Notes: generated by a model from the sequence alone, not told the origin. DNA of 64,000 nt from Malurus cyaneus samueli (GCA_009741485.1 CM019214.1:527535-591534), one strand, 5' to 3'. Positions 18,288-33,299 are shown, counted from the stretch's first letter. A program made the numbers and translations.

Positions 18288-20364
18288 ATTGTGGTCATCT
18301 CGCTCCCAACCCAAGTCAGAGCCCTCTCCTGCTGGCACCGAGGCGTTTGTGGGATTGTTGTGCCCAGAGAGGCAGGAGGACTTCACGGGAGACAAAAGAA
18401 GAGCTCTGGAGAGTTCAGAGCCTCTTTGTTTGTGTTTGGTTCATAACCAGTGTGGAAAGCTTTGTGTGCTGTAGGTGTTTAATGCGTCCTTGTTCACGCC
18501 ATTATTCATTTGTGGAGAACAATACGTGCATTGATCTGATCACGGCTTCCCCGGCTGAAAATCAGTGCTCTGTAATACTTCAGGTTTCAAATGTAAGAGT
18601 GTCTCCCCTGACTTAGTCACATCATGGAGTGATATGACACGTTTTCAGCACAGCTATTTTTATACCCAGCACCAGGTTCCTGTGCCATGCCAGCCCTGTA
18701 GTGCTGTTGCACTCTGGTATTGTTGCACTTTAATTAAAGACTATGCTTCAGTGCATCACACTAGCAGTGAACATACAGAATATCTTCAGTGACAAACAGA
18801 ATTCAGCTACATTACATCGGCTGTCATTTTCAGGTGACATCCATGAAAATTAAACTACATTGTAATCTAGAGGAATGCAGCACAAGAAAGTCAGAGTCAA
18901 AAAAAAAGTGTATCGTTCTGACCTGAGTCTTTGGTTTCTTTGTTGTTTTTTTAATGCCTGTTCTTGTATTATAAAATTCAATTCCTCAAACTAGAAGTAT
19001 ATATTAAGTGTATATTAAAATATAACACACTAAAAGTGTATATTAAGTGTAATTTTACATAGGAAGGGATTTCCAGATGTGTTACATGAGTAGCAGAAAA
19101 CCAGTCTAAAGTCCAGGTATATAAAGTGAAAGTACATGGGGAAAGTGACTCCAAAATATAAAATATTAGCTTTGTTTAGGGATCAAAGTGTCTGCTCACT
19201 GGGACAGCCTTTCAGATCTTTAATTTACTGATAGTGACAATCCTGAGACTTGAAATCCTCAAAGACTTAGAGATAACTATGAAAACTTTCACATGTCTAT
19301 TTTAGTGCTCCTTTAAGTGCCAAGTTGTATAGTCAACTCTGCTTTCCTTCCTTTTTTTTTTCTTTTTTCTGTTTTTGGTCTTTGCCTTAGTTGAAGTATT
19401 CCACTCTTAAAAGGGCAGCTCAGCTCCCACTGTGAACTAGTCAAGATAGAGCAGCAAAGTTTGTGTGAATCTTGCCTGCTTCCCCAGCTGCATAAAATCT
19501 CCCAAGGGATGGGAGTATCAACAGGTGAACAGAAGGTACTGAAGTAATTTTGGAGGTTTTAATGAGAACTGTTTTAAGCAGAGAGCTACAAAGGCAGGTT
19601 TGCCGCTTTTTTTTCTTTCCCGAAGTACAGTAGAAAGATTCAGCATGCGTTTCAAAATGTATTTCATACCTAGATGTTGTTTTGCTGATAAAGGGTGTTT
19701 TAAAGTCAAGGCAACTGAAGGCTGGAGACACTAAGAACCCTTCATTATAGCCCGCTGAACTGCTTCCACTTAATTTCAGTGACCGTCAGATTAGATCATA
19801 GATTAACTGACCTTTAGAAAGCTAAAGGATTTCTGGCTAACGATGTAGCCCTGTATCTATTACTCATAATCTCATGGCTAAAAGCAAAAGTGAGATAGAA
19901 AAAATGATTACACTGGACATGTTTCAGGCAAGGCCCCTTTACTGGTATACATCATTAATGAAGTTTCCCTGGTTTACAGCAGCTGAGGATTTTTAACTTT
20001 TCATCAGTGTTGCGGAGGCGGGGGGACACTCTCCAGACATCATCTGACACAGGAAGAGATTACATCTTTCATAACAGATAGTTTTCATCATGTACTTTGT
20101 CTCCTCCTTGGACCTCTTTGTCCTGTGTTTCACTGCACAACCACCACAGCATTTGCATCACGTCAAACCTGAGCTCCCCTACTGCAACTCAGCTGTCCTC
20201 CTTATTTATCTGTTGCATCTGGAAAATAATTTATTTTCTTTTCCTTTGCACATTTGGGACCACTCTCCCTTGCCTAGCCCTCCTTCTTTTCATCCCAGTT
20301 TTCCTCAGACTGTGTTTACCAGACATCCAGCAGCCTTCTTGCATCTGACCATTCCACATCTTCC

Positions 20365-20900
20365 GTGGAGTGTGGTGCCTAAATCCGGGCACAGGATTCA
20401 GACTGAGGCTTTCAGCAGCAAGTAGAGTAGGAGGATGATTTTTCACATCTTGCATATGGCACTGCTGTTCATACATCGCCATATGTCATTCATTTTTTTT
20501 CTCAGCAGTACGAAATAGTTGGCATTTGGTTGGTGGTACATGATAATTCACAGATCCTTCGTGTCATTTTCTACCCTTTTCACAGTCATTTATTCCAAAC
20601 AACCTGTAGAAGTTTGCCCTTGTCCTTGCTGAATTATAGCTTGTTTATCTCACACCATTTCTCCTCTTCAATAAGTTTATCTGGAGACTATAACTGCCCT
20701 TGCAAGATGTATTAGTTGGTCAGCAATGTTTTACAATTGTTAACCTTTTCATATTTTCAAGAATTACTTTCTGAATAGGTTGTCCAGTCACAAGCCCATT
20801 CTAAAAATATGGGCAGTATGTCTGGAAAACAGGCTGATCAAAGTGCTTTGTAATACTTCTTTCATTCTTCCTGTTTTCTTTGACATCCCTTATTCATCAG
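20365..20900 (-). repeat. ancient CR1/L3-like LINE relic
   Basis: On the + strand, short blocks follow the order of antisense CR1-family sequence as I know it: gtggtgcctaaatccgggca, then agtagagtaggaggatgatt, then a gcactgctgttcat-like block, a gcccttgtccttgctgaa block and tgtccagtcacaagcccatt. Divergence is heavy. The order of blocks is more convincing than any single match, and the limits are approximate. Confidence 0.4.
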
Positions 20901-23900
20901 CCATTTCCAAGAACAAACAAGATATGATGAAGGGCACCAGCCTCTGTAGATGTTGAATCCTCAGCTTTTGCATCAACAGGGAATTTAAAGTTATTAAATG
21001 ACCGTGACTTACCAAATTACAGCTCAGGCTATCTAAGTGTAGGCAGGAATATCTTTTGCCTACTCCACCTGTTAAATATGACATACCAGCTTAAGCACTT
21101 CATACCTTGGTTTTAATCATGGTAGTTTATTCTAATTTATTTTACTTTTTAATTAAGGCAGATTGCTGTAACCTGTCTTACAAAAGATGACTCTACCTAG
21201 TCAGAGTATCTCACTACTGTGACAATTTTTACCTTGTGGCAGGCTTCTTTTTCACCCTCCCTGGTTTCTAACTCAGTGGCAAAAATTGGAGAGATGTTTC
21301 CAACACCCCCTTGCCCAGAAGGTGCTGAAGGAGTGAAGGTTCTCTTTGGTGGCTGTGAGCTGTGAGAGGGGGCTGTGCTGAGGGCAGGTAACACACGAGG
21401 ACAGCCTGGCTGCAGCCACTCTTTTCTCTGAGATATCTTGTCAAGCCAAACTGGGAACTGTTCTTCCCCAGCTATGGGTTTATACAGGTCCTTCTAAAGT
21501 GAATGTGAAGCCTTAAACCTGGGGAAATTGGTGGGCCCCCACCATTCGCCTGGATGTAGTTTGAATTAGCATATGTCACTGTGGCTTTCTAAAACAGCCA
21601 TCCACATTTATCTGTGTGTACACAAGTCATTTAAGGACCAGTTTACTCACATGTCTAGTTCATATGGAATACTTTGCTGAACTAAGATTATTCATTTTTG
21701 ACCGCCGGAACCAAAAAAAAAAAAAAATTCTACAGCTTGGTTGGATTTAAAATAGCTGATTTATAGTGTCAGCTGAAAAACAGAATTAAAATTTTGATTT
21801 CCTCTTGCCTTCTTCATTAAAAACTACAGATGTTTGGTCTGGCACAGATGCTAATATATCCATCATAAGTTTCCCTTACACATTAAATGCTGTTTAAGAG
21901 CTGCCAAACCTTTAAAAATACTGTTTTCCTCAGAAAAACACGGTGTTACCAAACAAATCATTGGACAGCAAGCAGCACCGTCTGAACAAGTTTTTTGGCG
22001 TGACTTTTTTCTCCTTCCCAGAGGCAGAGTGGAACCTAGGCACTCAAAAGAAAATTGCAGCATAGCCCTCTGCTCTGAAAAGTAGCAATGTGTTTGCTGT
22101 TCCTTCAGAAATGAATACAGCTTACTCGGGGAGAAGTGGCTCTCTTCAGCTGCCAAGTTCGTGAAAAGCATCGGCTGTGAAGCCGCGCTGGAACGCCGGG
22201 CGCTGCCAGATATGGGCAGGGACGCAGGGCCAGCTCCCAGAGCTTATATTTAGCTTCCAGTGCTGGCAGGGGAAAACCAGGTAGAAGTTATGAGAGTGGC
22301 TTGAGCTTGTAGCACACTGTAAAAGGAGACGATAGGCGGCCGTGTGTGAAACTGGACGAAACGGGGACAAATGGAAAACGCACTCATCACCTCCCTCCAT
22401 CCTCCAATTGCATCCTGCCCTGCAGCGTGCCCCTTTTGGGGAGAGAGAAAGGGAAAGGAGTCAGCAGAGAGGTCCAGGGAGGGATGGCTGGGAAGGAGCA
22501 GGTGGAAATGTCAGGCAGGACCCCCTGAGCTTGAGTCCCAAGTGGCAGAAAGTGAGCGGGAGAGGAACACTCTGGTGAGGTGCAGGACACCTTGGAATAC
22601 CTGGAGTGGCACCTCCAGATGCACAGAGGTTCCAATCACTTCTTGAAAACACAAATTTGTTGGACACACCTTCCACATGGCTTGCCAGGGGGAGAGCTGT
22701 GCTGATGGGGGAGTGAGCTGAGATTATTGTATAGGGGCTTTATGGATGCAAAAAGCTGGAGCACCAAAGATGGGATCTGGGGTCAGAGACAGCTGGGAAA
22801 GAAGGCTGGCAGGAAAAAGTTCGGAAACAGAAGGAGAGGGGAGGTCAATGTGTTTGATGATAGGAGTGAAAAGCGTGGGAGGGCAAGTGAGAGGGTTGGT
22901 AAAGGTTAGAGACCATGAAGGCAGCAGGAGCTAACGCAAGCAGGGCAGCTGACACCACCCAAAAACCTGAATGTTTGCTATTTTCAATAAAGCTGAAGCC
23001 TCAACTTTGGTTACATATAGAGAGTTTCAAAGAGAGGAGCAGCCCCTCCACAGGTCCACACACACAGGAGACACACACCCCCAAATATTGGACTTAGTGT
23101 AGTATTTTTCCACCGATTGTCTTGCTGTCAGTTAATAAAAAAGTGAAGCTTACTGAGTCTGGTTTTTTTATTCCCCAGCTAAGCTTTCTCACTCTCCCCA
23201 TCCAACTGTCCCTCTGCTGTTTTTTCATGCTGGGAAGAAGTGTGTTCTCCCTCAGCTGGCTGCGTGCACATTCCTTTCTCCCATCTCATCCATCTCTTTT
23301 GCAATACCTGGCAGCCTCCTCCAGCAGGTCTCACCCATCTTCCTGCTGCATCCCCTTCCTAATGCCTGCACAATTCTCATCACCTTTTAGTCTCTCTAAG
23401 CTTCCTTCATCTTTTCTGCTGTTTTTCCCATCCCTGTCTGTGTTCCCTCTGCCATTTTGGTTGGGTTCCCTTTAAATTTCTCCTCTCTCATCCTCCCCTC
23501 TCTGCAGCCACAGCTGGGCCCATTGCTCCTACCATTTTCTCTGTATTCTTCAATAACTTGCTTGGCTCTCACATAGATCCCCACTACACCCTGCAGTCAT
23601 ATCTCAGCTGCTTCAGATTTCCCAGTGAATTCCACCATTCATCCTTTCCTTTTTTCACACTGCCAAAGCACTCCAAGAGTGCCCTGGAAGTACACTTGGT
23701 TTTTTGTCACTCCATCTGCTCAGCTTTCCCAGTTCAACCCTGCACAGCTCAGTTACAGTCCTAAAGCATTCTGTGGTTTGTTCCTTTCATCCCCCTTCTA
23801 AGAAATGAATAAAATTTTCCGGTTTTATCTGCCCTGAGCAGACAGAATCCCAGGTGCATCACTTTCCTCATCATCCCTTTTTCCTCTCCCTTTTCTGTCC

Positions 23901-24812
23901 TCAGTCTCTTCTGACATCTCTAAGCAGCCATGCCTCTTCTGCAGTCCTTCAAGCGTCACCTGGCATTTCTGTCCATCACAGGAAAGAAGGTTCCCAGCCA
24001 CCCCTCCTCACTCAATCTACTAATCAGTCCTCACAAAAGTCAGTATTTTCCACCCATTCCTTCACCTGTTGATTTTCCTCACTCCAGCTCTCCTCCTGAA
24101 GGATGATGTCCCAAACCCCTTGAGGAACCCAAACACTGAAGCCACCATTGTAAGGGAAGGAAATAGACCTAAAGCACGAATGGTGGCAGATTTTTCAGAC
24201 ACCAGCCCTTTCCTGAGCAGTGCAAAAACAGCAAGTAGAGCTTGCAGCTGGCTCACATGTCACACAACCAACGTTGTGTCTGAGTTCCCCCCTCACCAGC
24301 ACAAAGCCCAGTGAAATCCCTGCGCACGTACGCGCTTCTTGGCTTCAGAAGACTGCTGATGACTCAGATAATTTACAGTGTTTTTTTGGAAGAGAGGAGC
24401 TCTATCTGTAGGAAGTCAATCCAGAGAACATCTTAATATCAAAACCAGGTGCTGTACAGTCATTGAAGAAGATCAGCCATTTCCTCTTGATTGGTGTTAC
24501 TCCAATATACACTTGTGAAGAGTGTGTTACAAGTGACACAGCGTGTTCAATGAGCATTCATTTATGCAGAGGGTAACAGAATGCTGTTCTTTTACTGTCT
24601 GCATTCTTTATTCTGAGGGGAAGTCAGTGCATGCAATGGCTCAGTGGAGGGCTTTGTCAGAGATGTCCCAGTCATGGGTACCAAGAATTTGGCACGGACA
24701 TCCTGATTTTCTCCCAAGTCATGAAGTCTCTCAGGAGAAACTTTCACATGTATGAGAATATACTGGAATTTCAGAAGTTAAAGAAAGGAATCCTTATTAA
24801 AGAAAGGCATTT

Positions 24813-24868
24813 TTATATATACATATAGGAAGTGTGTATACATATAATATATATATGTGTGTGTGGTA
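24813..24868 (+). repeat. TA/TG-rich microsatellite
   Basis: Interrupted runs of ta and tg dinucleotides (tatatatacata, then atatatatgtgtgtgtg). Simple sequence only. Confidence 0.8.
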
Positions 24869-27800
24869 CACTTTGCATACTGGGCCTGGGGTGTCACTGA
24901 AGACCTGGGGAATATGAGCAGAAACTGATGTTACTTCATTTTAAATCTTTCTATGACAGATGGTGCACATTGTGGGCTTCAAATAAATAACATCTCCCAA
25001 ACAGGCAATACCCTAGATTCTTGTGTGCCAGAGAGGAGACCAGTAATTTTCAGGTCATGAAACCTGTTAATGGTGGAGAAGGATTTAATCCAGAGGTGTA
25101 TTAAATTGGAATAAGTCTGGATGCTTTGTGAAAAGCCCAAAAAGTTGCAAACTTGTAATTATTCTTTTCTTTTTTTAGTCAGAAAAAATAGTAGATAGGA
25201 TGTGCTTTAACTGAATTTTTGCAACTTTCTGAGCATTGTGTGTCACATATGGTTGATCTATATGAGTAAGAGTAGTGACAAACATTGCTTAAACAGGAGA
25301 ATTTGAGTGCATGTCTGAGATGTTGTGGTTGTAACTTTCTTGCCAGAAAAGGGGGAACTTGAAGTGTGGTAAATAAATCCATATTCCACTGGCCCATATT
25401 CCACTGGGACCTGGAAACAAATTATATTTTAGCTCATGGTCTTAGAAATTTAAAGCAGATTTAAAAGATGTTTGTCCCAAATGTACCCACTGTGTCATTC
25501 CATCCTCAGGAGGTGTCACTTTGCTCTGTGACACTCGCCTGTTCTCTGACATGGTAAAATTAACCTTACACAGGTGATTGCAGGAAGCTCTCACTTCTAA
25601 GTGCTTCTTTCACACAGCGTGCATAAAATCTCTCCAAAACCCACTTAATGAAGAAAATAAGTTATCAGTTTTTTCTGCTGATGTGAGCATGTCATATGGG
25701 AGATGAGCCCGGGTTTTTAACACACTCACTCTCCATCTGACCCCCTCCTCAGCTAGTGAGGCTTGAGGAACTTGCACCATGGGGGAATTCATCTTACCAG
25801 CCACATCTGTCATTCCTGTGCTGTCCTGGTGTGCCACTGTCCCATCCTGTTCATTCCCCTGGTGCACAGGGTGGTCCTGGCTCACACTCTGGGCTCTGCA
25901 CCCCAAGAGAGCAGCAGTGGTGAGCAGACCCCTGCCCTCCTCATCTTGTCATCCTCTATGTGGCTTTCTCCCTGTCTCTTCAAATAACAGCTTACACAGG
26001 GCACTCTGGGGGATTTTCTGATGTTTCCAAGCTAATGAGAATGAAGAGGCATTTCTGGGTGGACTTTGGGGCAGGGAGACCCTTTGGAGACCAAACAGAG
26101 TCCAGTGCTCCCCTGGAGTTTGCTCCAGAAGCACAGAATTGCATGTACGGCACAGGTTTGGCTCCAGTGCTTTTGGTTCAGATCTGCACAGGGTCTGGGG
26201 AGTCAGAAGATGAACAAGCCATGCAGACATAAATATTCCAGCAGCTAAAACCAAATCTTGCTAACATGCAGCTCCTTCCTTCTGTTGCACTGAAAGAAAT
26301 ATGACTTTTAACTTTTGCCAGGTCTTTTGTGAAAACAGAGGAAAGCAAGTGGCACATTTAAACAGAGCTGACAGCATGCTATTTAAATGCCAAAACAAGC
26401 CTTTATTGATTTTTAAGTGGAATTAAATGTTCTCTTGATATATAAAAATGGATTTCAAACTGTAACTTAGTTTGCTTATCTTTCTCAAAATACAAAAGCC
26501 ACTCAAGTTTTCTCTCAAATGTATCTGTTTTTAAAATATATTTCCCTGACATTCTTGCTATCACTGTAACAACAAAATCTCAACTATTACATTGTTTCAA
26601 ATGTGAAAAAGGACAATATGACAAAAAAAATCCAGCATTCTCCCAAAACCTAAATCAGTAATTTTATCCTGTTGAAACAATAGGCCTATTCAGGATTAAC
26701 CACATAAATGCTGAATTGCATGCATAGTCATTATAATAGGAGTCCTTTAGTTTAAACAGAATTTGGTAGGCTTTAAAAAAATAACTTGAAAATGCAGTAT
26801 TAAACAATAAGATTTTTTTTCTTAGTGAATAGCTTTAAAATACACATGATCCAAAAATAAGAAGTGATGAACCATGCTACCACCATTGCTGATTAAGGAT
26901 TGTGGTGAAGTCTAGGACTATGAATACCGAGGTGTTGTTTAATTCTACTTAATTAAAGCACTTTTCATTCTTTCTTTTTCCCCTTATACAGGTAGAAAAA
27001 TAACAGAATGTTTATGTCTGTTATGTGTATGTATTTCTTCAAAGCTCGGGATTTATATGTAGAATTATTTCAATGGTAATGCGTAGATCATGGTTTCACA
27101 ATTATCTTGTGGCTTGTAGCATTTTCTAAAACATTGGGTCACTGTTGCTTGTTTGCCACGATAAAAAATAGTACTGGGGAGTTTATAGCTGGGGTGCACC
27201 ATGTACCCCAAGCATTTCTGACTGTGTCCACACCATTTAGGGTGAGACCGAGGGTGTGATTTCTTTTTGTCAGTGCCTGCTTCGTGCAAACGTGTACTTT
27301 TTAGTAGAGCTGAGAAAGAGCTACACCTGACCAAAACAGACGGTTTCACGTGAGAACAGAGAGTTGATTGGATGCTCTATTTCCAAAAGTTGAGTTTAAA
27401 ATGTAGGATATTATGGCAGACACTCGTTGGCAGAAGGCAGATGAAAATCTGGTCCCCTTTTTGTGCTCGGGAGTGCTGCACAAGACCTGAGCGAGCCATC
27501 AACCTTGTGCTGGATTTCCAGCCACACCCCATTTTGCTGATTGTGCTTCAAGCAGTTTGAGCACAGGCTTAATGGCCAGGGGAGTCTTTCAGCAGGATCC
27601 ACGACTGACAACATCCTTGTGGTCTCCCAGGTGAAGCACTGAGCACCAGTTGAAGATGTCTTCTTCTCTGCATGCAGCAGCCAAGCCCGTGTGTGCTGCA
27701 CGGGGACACTTTCTCTCCACGGCGCTTTTCTGTGGGCACAGCCGCCCACAGCTGTGAAACACAGCACATTCTGGGAGCTTATTATTAAACATTTTGGTTT

Positions 27801-28584
27801 CTCTTATTTTGTTGCCAAGTAGATAGAGCACAAAACACAACTCTCTCTCTCCAGAGATTGAGGCAGATCTTTATCTGGTGTGAATGCACCAAGACGCTGT
27901 GGTTTTGATGCTGGTAGGAAGTTGAGGAGTACTTGGGCATGCTTGGGGCTTTCTGACTGGGATGGACACGGTTGGAGAGATCAGCCTGACACCTCAGGGT
28001 GAATAACTAATTATCAAATGTGAAGCAAAACCAAAGACTAATCTAATGGTTTCACGCCTAGATGCCCAACAAGCTCACCTACCTAATTTCAGTATGTTTC
28101 TCTCTTGGGAACATCCCAAGTCAAATGTGAGTATCTGCAGCATGGTACACCTTAGGTGACATGTGTGTGAAATTTAGTATCCTTTCAAACAATAATTTCA
28201 AATACTGAATCTACCCAACAGTGCTGTCATGCTGGTTTTGAGGGATGTTGTCACACCTGTAATGCAGTTACAGTACAGCCATGCAGAGTCTGTGTGACAG
28301 GAGGTAAATCAAGTCCTGCAATATGTGCAGCCTGTGCTCACACCAGCACAACCCATCCCATGTGTCCTGAATCCATGCACCATGCCTGCACGTAGCATTC
28401 AGGCTTACTCGGCCTTTGAACCTGCACTTGGAGGTATGAAATGAGGTCAGGCTGGAACTTCAATCACTTTGCCAAAGAAAATGTATTTAAGACTACCCAA
28501 ATGTCCACAGCCCGCAGTTCCCTGGTCACAATCCCTCTGAGATGAGCACTGCTGCCTGGAAACACGATTGTTTAGATGAGTATC

Positions 28585-29163
28585 TGTCACGATCTGCTTA
28601 ACCTAAGCAGAGGTTGTGGGGGTTCATTATCAGAATCTCAGAGTGCAAAAGAAACAATGGGCAAGTATATATTCAAAATCATGAACAATTTTATTGAATT
28701 TTCGCGACAGAAGAGGGTGAGAGAGAGAAAGTGAGGAGAGAGAGAGAGAGAGAGAGAGAGTGGGTTTATAGCTACCAAACAGCTTTGACGAGTCCTTCGA
28801 GGTCCGGATTCCATGGGATCGCCAGCGTGCGTTGGGGGGATCCCATCAGGGTCTTTTCAGAGAGACTCTTTATAGTCTTTTTGAAAGCGGGTGGCAGCAG
28901 CCAGGGGTTGCAAAGTATGGAAAAACCAACAAGCAGTGGGGAAAGAATGTCTATTATTTTCAGCATGGGGTCGCGCCGTTCTCTTCCATCTTCACATCAG
29001 GAAGAGCACAGCCATCCATGGTTTACACCCTGTACCTTCCAGCCTGGGAGCTGGAAACTTGGCAGTCATCCCACCTTGATCTGGTTCGGTCTCCTTTGAG
29101 CAAAAGTCTCCCTTTCTCCCCATTGGGGTTTTTGGGGTGGTCAGTCTCGATGATCGTGAGACA
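28585..29163 (-). mobile_element. solo LTR-like element in intron 2, antisense to PTCHD1
   Basis: The ends form inverted termini: TGTCACGATC at 28585 and GATCGTGAGACA ending at 29163. This gives the TG...CA layout of a retroviral LTR of about 579 bp. Read on the minus strand it has TATA-like ctataaa motifs (reverse complements of tttatag at 28766-28772 and near 28870-28876). It also has an AATAAA polyadenylation signal (complement of tttatt near 28690-28695) at the expected distance downstream. An (AG)n run lies inside it (28735-28760). I found no clear target-site duplication and no internal viral genes, so it is best read as an endogenous-retrovirus solo LTR. Its own polyadenylation signal is antisense to PTCHD1 and so should not truncate the host transcript. 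Confidence 0.6.
28735..28760 (+). repeat. (AG)n microsatellite
   Basis: About 13 uninterrupted AG dinucleotides inside the intron 2 LTR-like element. Confidence 0.95.
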
Positions 29164-32100
29164 GTCAAGGGTCTTCTGTACAGTCTCTTACAGCATCTTA
29201 CAGGATGTTAGTATCTTATAGGATTTCACTCTACGCTGTGGACTGGGGTCCCACAAACAGACAAGTGTCAGGAAAGGAAGCAGGATTCACAGTGCATTTT
29301 CTCAGCTCAGCACAAATGTTTGGGACAGACAAGTCTGCACTGTGGGATGTTCAGCACTGCACACCCTCCTTCAGGTCTGACATTGACGCAGCAAATCTGG
29401 AAAGTTGCAGCACTGTTTGTAAACCACAAAATTGGACATTGCTTAGGGCAACCCACAATTTGTTACAACAGCATGCTAAGGATGGTATAGCTGATCAGCT
29501 CGACCCATCCCAGTAAATTATCCACTCAGTGAAAAGTGTTGTATAAATCAGGTTTGGTGCTGATTCTGCCTGCATGCTGAAGGATCTCATTTAGCTGTAA
29601 CGTTTTATTATTTTAGTGAGAATGGGGTATGGTGCCAGATGTTTGCTTCAGCTGGATGCAAATATTCTCGCTCTGCCTGTCATATTGAGCAGCACTTTGA
29701 GCCTGCTGTATGTTCTGAGCTGAAATGGTGCCTGCTGGGACAGGACACATGAGGCAGGCTGGGTATTTAGTCAACAACTGGTTGATTGCAGCTCCTGTGA
29801 CAAAGGGAGTCCGGATTAGCGGTTTCACTTGGCTTGTCAGAAGATGGGAGCTCATGACATCGCTGATCTAGCTGGAAAAAAATAAGTCAGCAGGGGGAAA
29901 TTATCTCAGCCTCTTTGTTGACATTGCTGTGGAAAGCAGTCCTGGAGTTGAGCAGCGTCCATTGTTATTTTTAATACTGTCAGCTAGGAAAATTCATTGT
30001 ACCTTCATTATATCATATGTTATTGCAGGTACTGCTTTGGAAAGGGCCATTCCTGCGACATGATTCTGATCTCCTGTGTACTATTTTTGCACAAGAGCAG
30101 TTCTTGAGACCTTGCCTGCATTGGCAGCAAGCTGGGATATGAATTTACAGCATCCTAGCTATTTCATGTTAATTCATCTGGTGTTTGTCTCTGCGGATGA
30201 TATTTCACTCCACTTTGAATGTGAATCAAGCTGTGCTTCACGGATATCCACAAAGCAAGCTGGTGCAACATAGTTTGCCCTCTGTACATTCACACCCTCT
30301 TTCACAGCACACTAAATTCCTTTTGCCGGCAAGTGCTCCTTTTCAGTGGGGCGATTTCAAGCTTAAATCAACCTGAGTGGGACAACATTGGTCTGGCTGA
30401 ACTGATGGCATTATAAGGATGCAGCCATTACAGTGCAAGCAAAAACCCTAAATCAAAATCCATGCTTAACCTCAGAAATTCCATCAGAGCATGATTCCAC
30501 TTTAAATTTTCACCCACCCACTTTACAAGGCTCCCATGTATCCTACCATGACTTGTTGCCCATTTCAGACAGTCTTTTGTGCCATCAACATCAGGAAAAG
30601 ATTGCGTTTAAAAAGTAACCTTCAAAAAAAAAATGTTCTACTTTCTAATCCCCACCATTCCTTTCGTCCAGGGTAGATGAAAGCAGGTGAATTAGTAGCC
30701 ATGTGGAGCAGAAAATTCAGTAGGAGAGAGGAAGTAATGCCTGAGAAGGGATAAATGCCTCATATCCCAGCTTTGCCACCAGTGAAGCCTGCCCTCTCTG
30801 GAAGACAGTTCGGTGCTTTATTGGTGTTAATTGGGGCAGTTAAGGGGCAATGTACATCCTGGTGCAGCACTCAGCCTCTCTGAGGGGCAGATCTGCTGTT
30901 ATTAGTGTTTTCTGTACCTCTGCATTACAATGGGATTCACAAAATCCATTACCCCTGAAATGCGACCTTCCACAAAGAAAGTTGGAGCTTCCCAACCTGT
31001 CAGTGGCATTTTATTCAGAGAGATTTTATTCGAGTGTCAAACACATACAGAGACATACAACCTTCAAAACAGTAAGGACAAAAAAAGTTGAGAACTATTA
31101 TTAAGAGCTATTCAGTGTACTGTTATTCTCTACTTTCATAGATGGGTAAAATTGCAAAAAGAAGAACCAAAAATCTTGTTCTCAGTCATTCCCCCTAATT
31201 TCTCTGACAGAAGTCTATTTGGTTATCCAAGCCTCATCTTACCGTAATAATATCAAAACTTCACATGATTTTAGTGCAGAATAGAATATATCCCTCAGTC
31301 TTTTTAGAACAAAAACAAGCAGCAGCCTTTGTTTCAGGTAAGCCAAGCAAATAGAGAATCAGAAGGTCACTTCCCTGCCCTCTCACAGGTTCTGGGGCTG
31401 CTTAAATCCCTCCACCTCTCTTTACTTCATTCCTAATGTTTGCCAGTCACGAGCAGAGCCAACCTGAAGCCAGTGCCAATTTGTAAAGGCCCCTTCCTTA
31501 AACAACCACTTTACAGGGGGAGGGATGCATTTCTTTTTATGAGGTTTTAAAATGGTACTAAAAAGAACAGTTTCAGTGCCTGCACATAAGTAGTATTTAA
31601 AAATGAGGTAAATAATTCAATAATTTTGAGGAACAGAAAATTTTGCTTTAGTTTTCACAGCTTCCTACACATGCTTTTTTTTCCTCATGTGTGCTCTGCA
31701 TTGATTTTGCAGAGCAAAGCATGTATAATTGCAATACTTGTTTCTGAAGGAGGCAAGTGAAACTTTTTATAGCATTTTTCAGGCTACTCATAAAAGCACT
31801 GTATTTAAGCTAGGCCTAATTTATTTGGTTTATTGGTAGTATTGTTGTTATCAGTTCTAAAGTTGAAGTTAGCCCACCTCAGCCTGAAAAACTTGTGAGC
31901 TCCTCAGCATTAACAGTAATTATCTTCTTTATTTTCTTTGGCTAAGACATCAGAACGTCTGTTCTCAGTCATCCAACACATGGTAGGAGTATCTCCTGAA
32001 TGCCAAGTAGCAGAAAAAGAAGAGATGAAAAAAGTGTTTGATCCCCATTTTGTCCAATACCTTTTTCCTAATCCCTTTAACATTTTCCTTTGACCCTGAA

Positions 32101-33299
32101 CCTCTTTTCCATAAAAAATCCCATCTTTCTGTGTTCTTGTTAGCTCCTGATTGTGCAGCCTGACTGTAGGGCACAACCAGTGAATCACAACAGCAAATGT
32201 CAGCAGGAAAAGATCTCCAGTAGCCCATTAGCTGTTTGAGTTCATATTTATTATTTACTGAATGACCGTGAATAATGAACAAGTTGCTCTAAATGATAAC
32301 AGATTTGTGGCTAAATCTCTGTTAAAAAGGGAAAATCAGTTCAAGCAATTACAGAATTTGTTTACAAGGAAAATTTGCCTTCATCTTGTTAATATTGCAT
32401 AGAGCAGATATAGGACCAGTAAGAGAAATAGAGGTAATTGGTGCGAATTGATTAAGGATGCAAAAAAATGAAAATTCTGAAATTGCAGAGAAGTGAAAGA
32501 AATTCTCTCAAAATGCTTCCAAGGAGATACCTGCCCTAATGTCTGTGGGTTAGACTTAGACAAACATCAGCGAGTTGCAGTGTTGGAGACTGTTACCCAG
32601 ATTTACAGTCAGTTTTAGAGAGGTAAATCAGGTTAGGTAAATCCCATCCTAGCTAAATGCAGCTAATCTTTTGACTGCCAGGCCTAATTTGTGCTTGAAT
32701 TTGGGCCTAAATTTTTTTTTTCAGAGGAAAACTGGATCAGGTCAGTAGTGCCAGTGGTGCAAAAAGTTTGCAAAAGTTTGCAACTTTGTCATTTAGGTAT
32801 GTCCTCCTAAAGGTAAACGATAATTCTGTAGCTGTCACACAAATCGACAGAGAAATCACAAATTGTACAATTGAAGGAAAATACCAGTTCCTAGTACACA
32901 GATTGTGTAGCAAACAACAAAAGGAACCTATCCTAAAATAGAAGGGTATCCAAATATTTTTCTCTTGGCTTTGTGGAGCACATGTGGTGACGCCTCTTCA
33001 TGCATTTGCTTGAGCAGTTCTCTAAGTCAGATTCCATTTTAGGGTAGTCTTGAAGATTATGTAAGAGTAAATTGTGGTTTAATCTTTCCTGCTTAAAGAA
33101 CGAATGCGGTATTGGAAGTTACGTTGTCGGGCATTTTCCAAAATCTTATACCTGTTAAAACATCATGTTCAGCATCATATTTAACTAGCTCCAATTTCCT
33201 TCTCTGATTGCAGAGTCAAAGGCTTTCCAAATTAATATGGCTATTTGCGTAATTTTAGGCAAGAGCCTATTAATGCTGAACTTTTTTTTTTTTTTTTTA

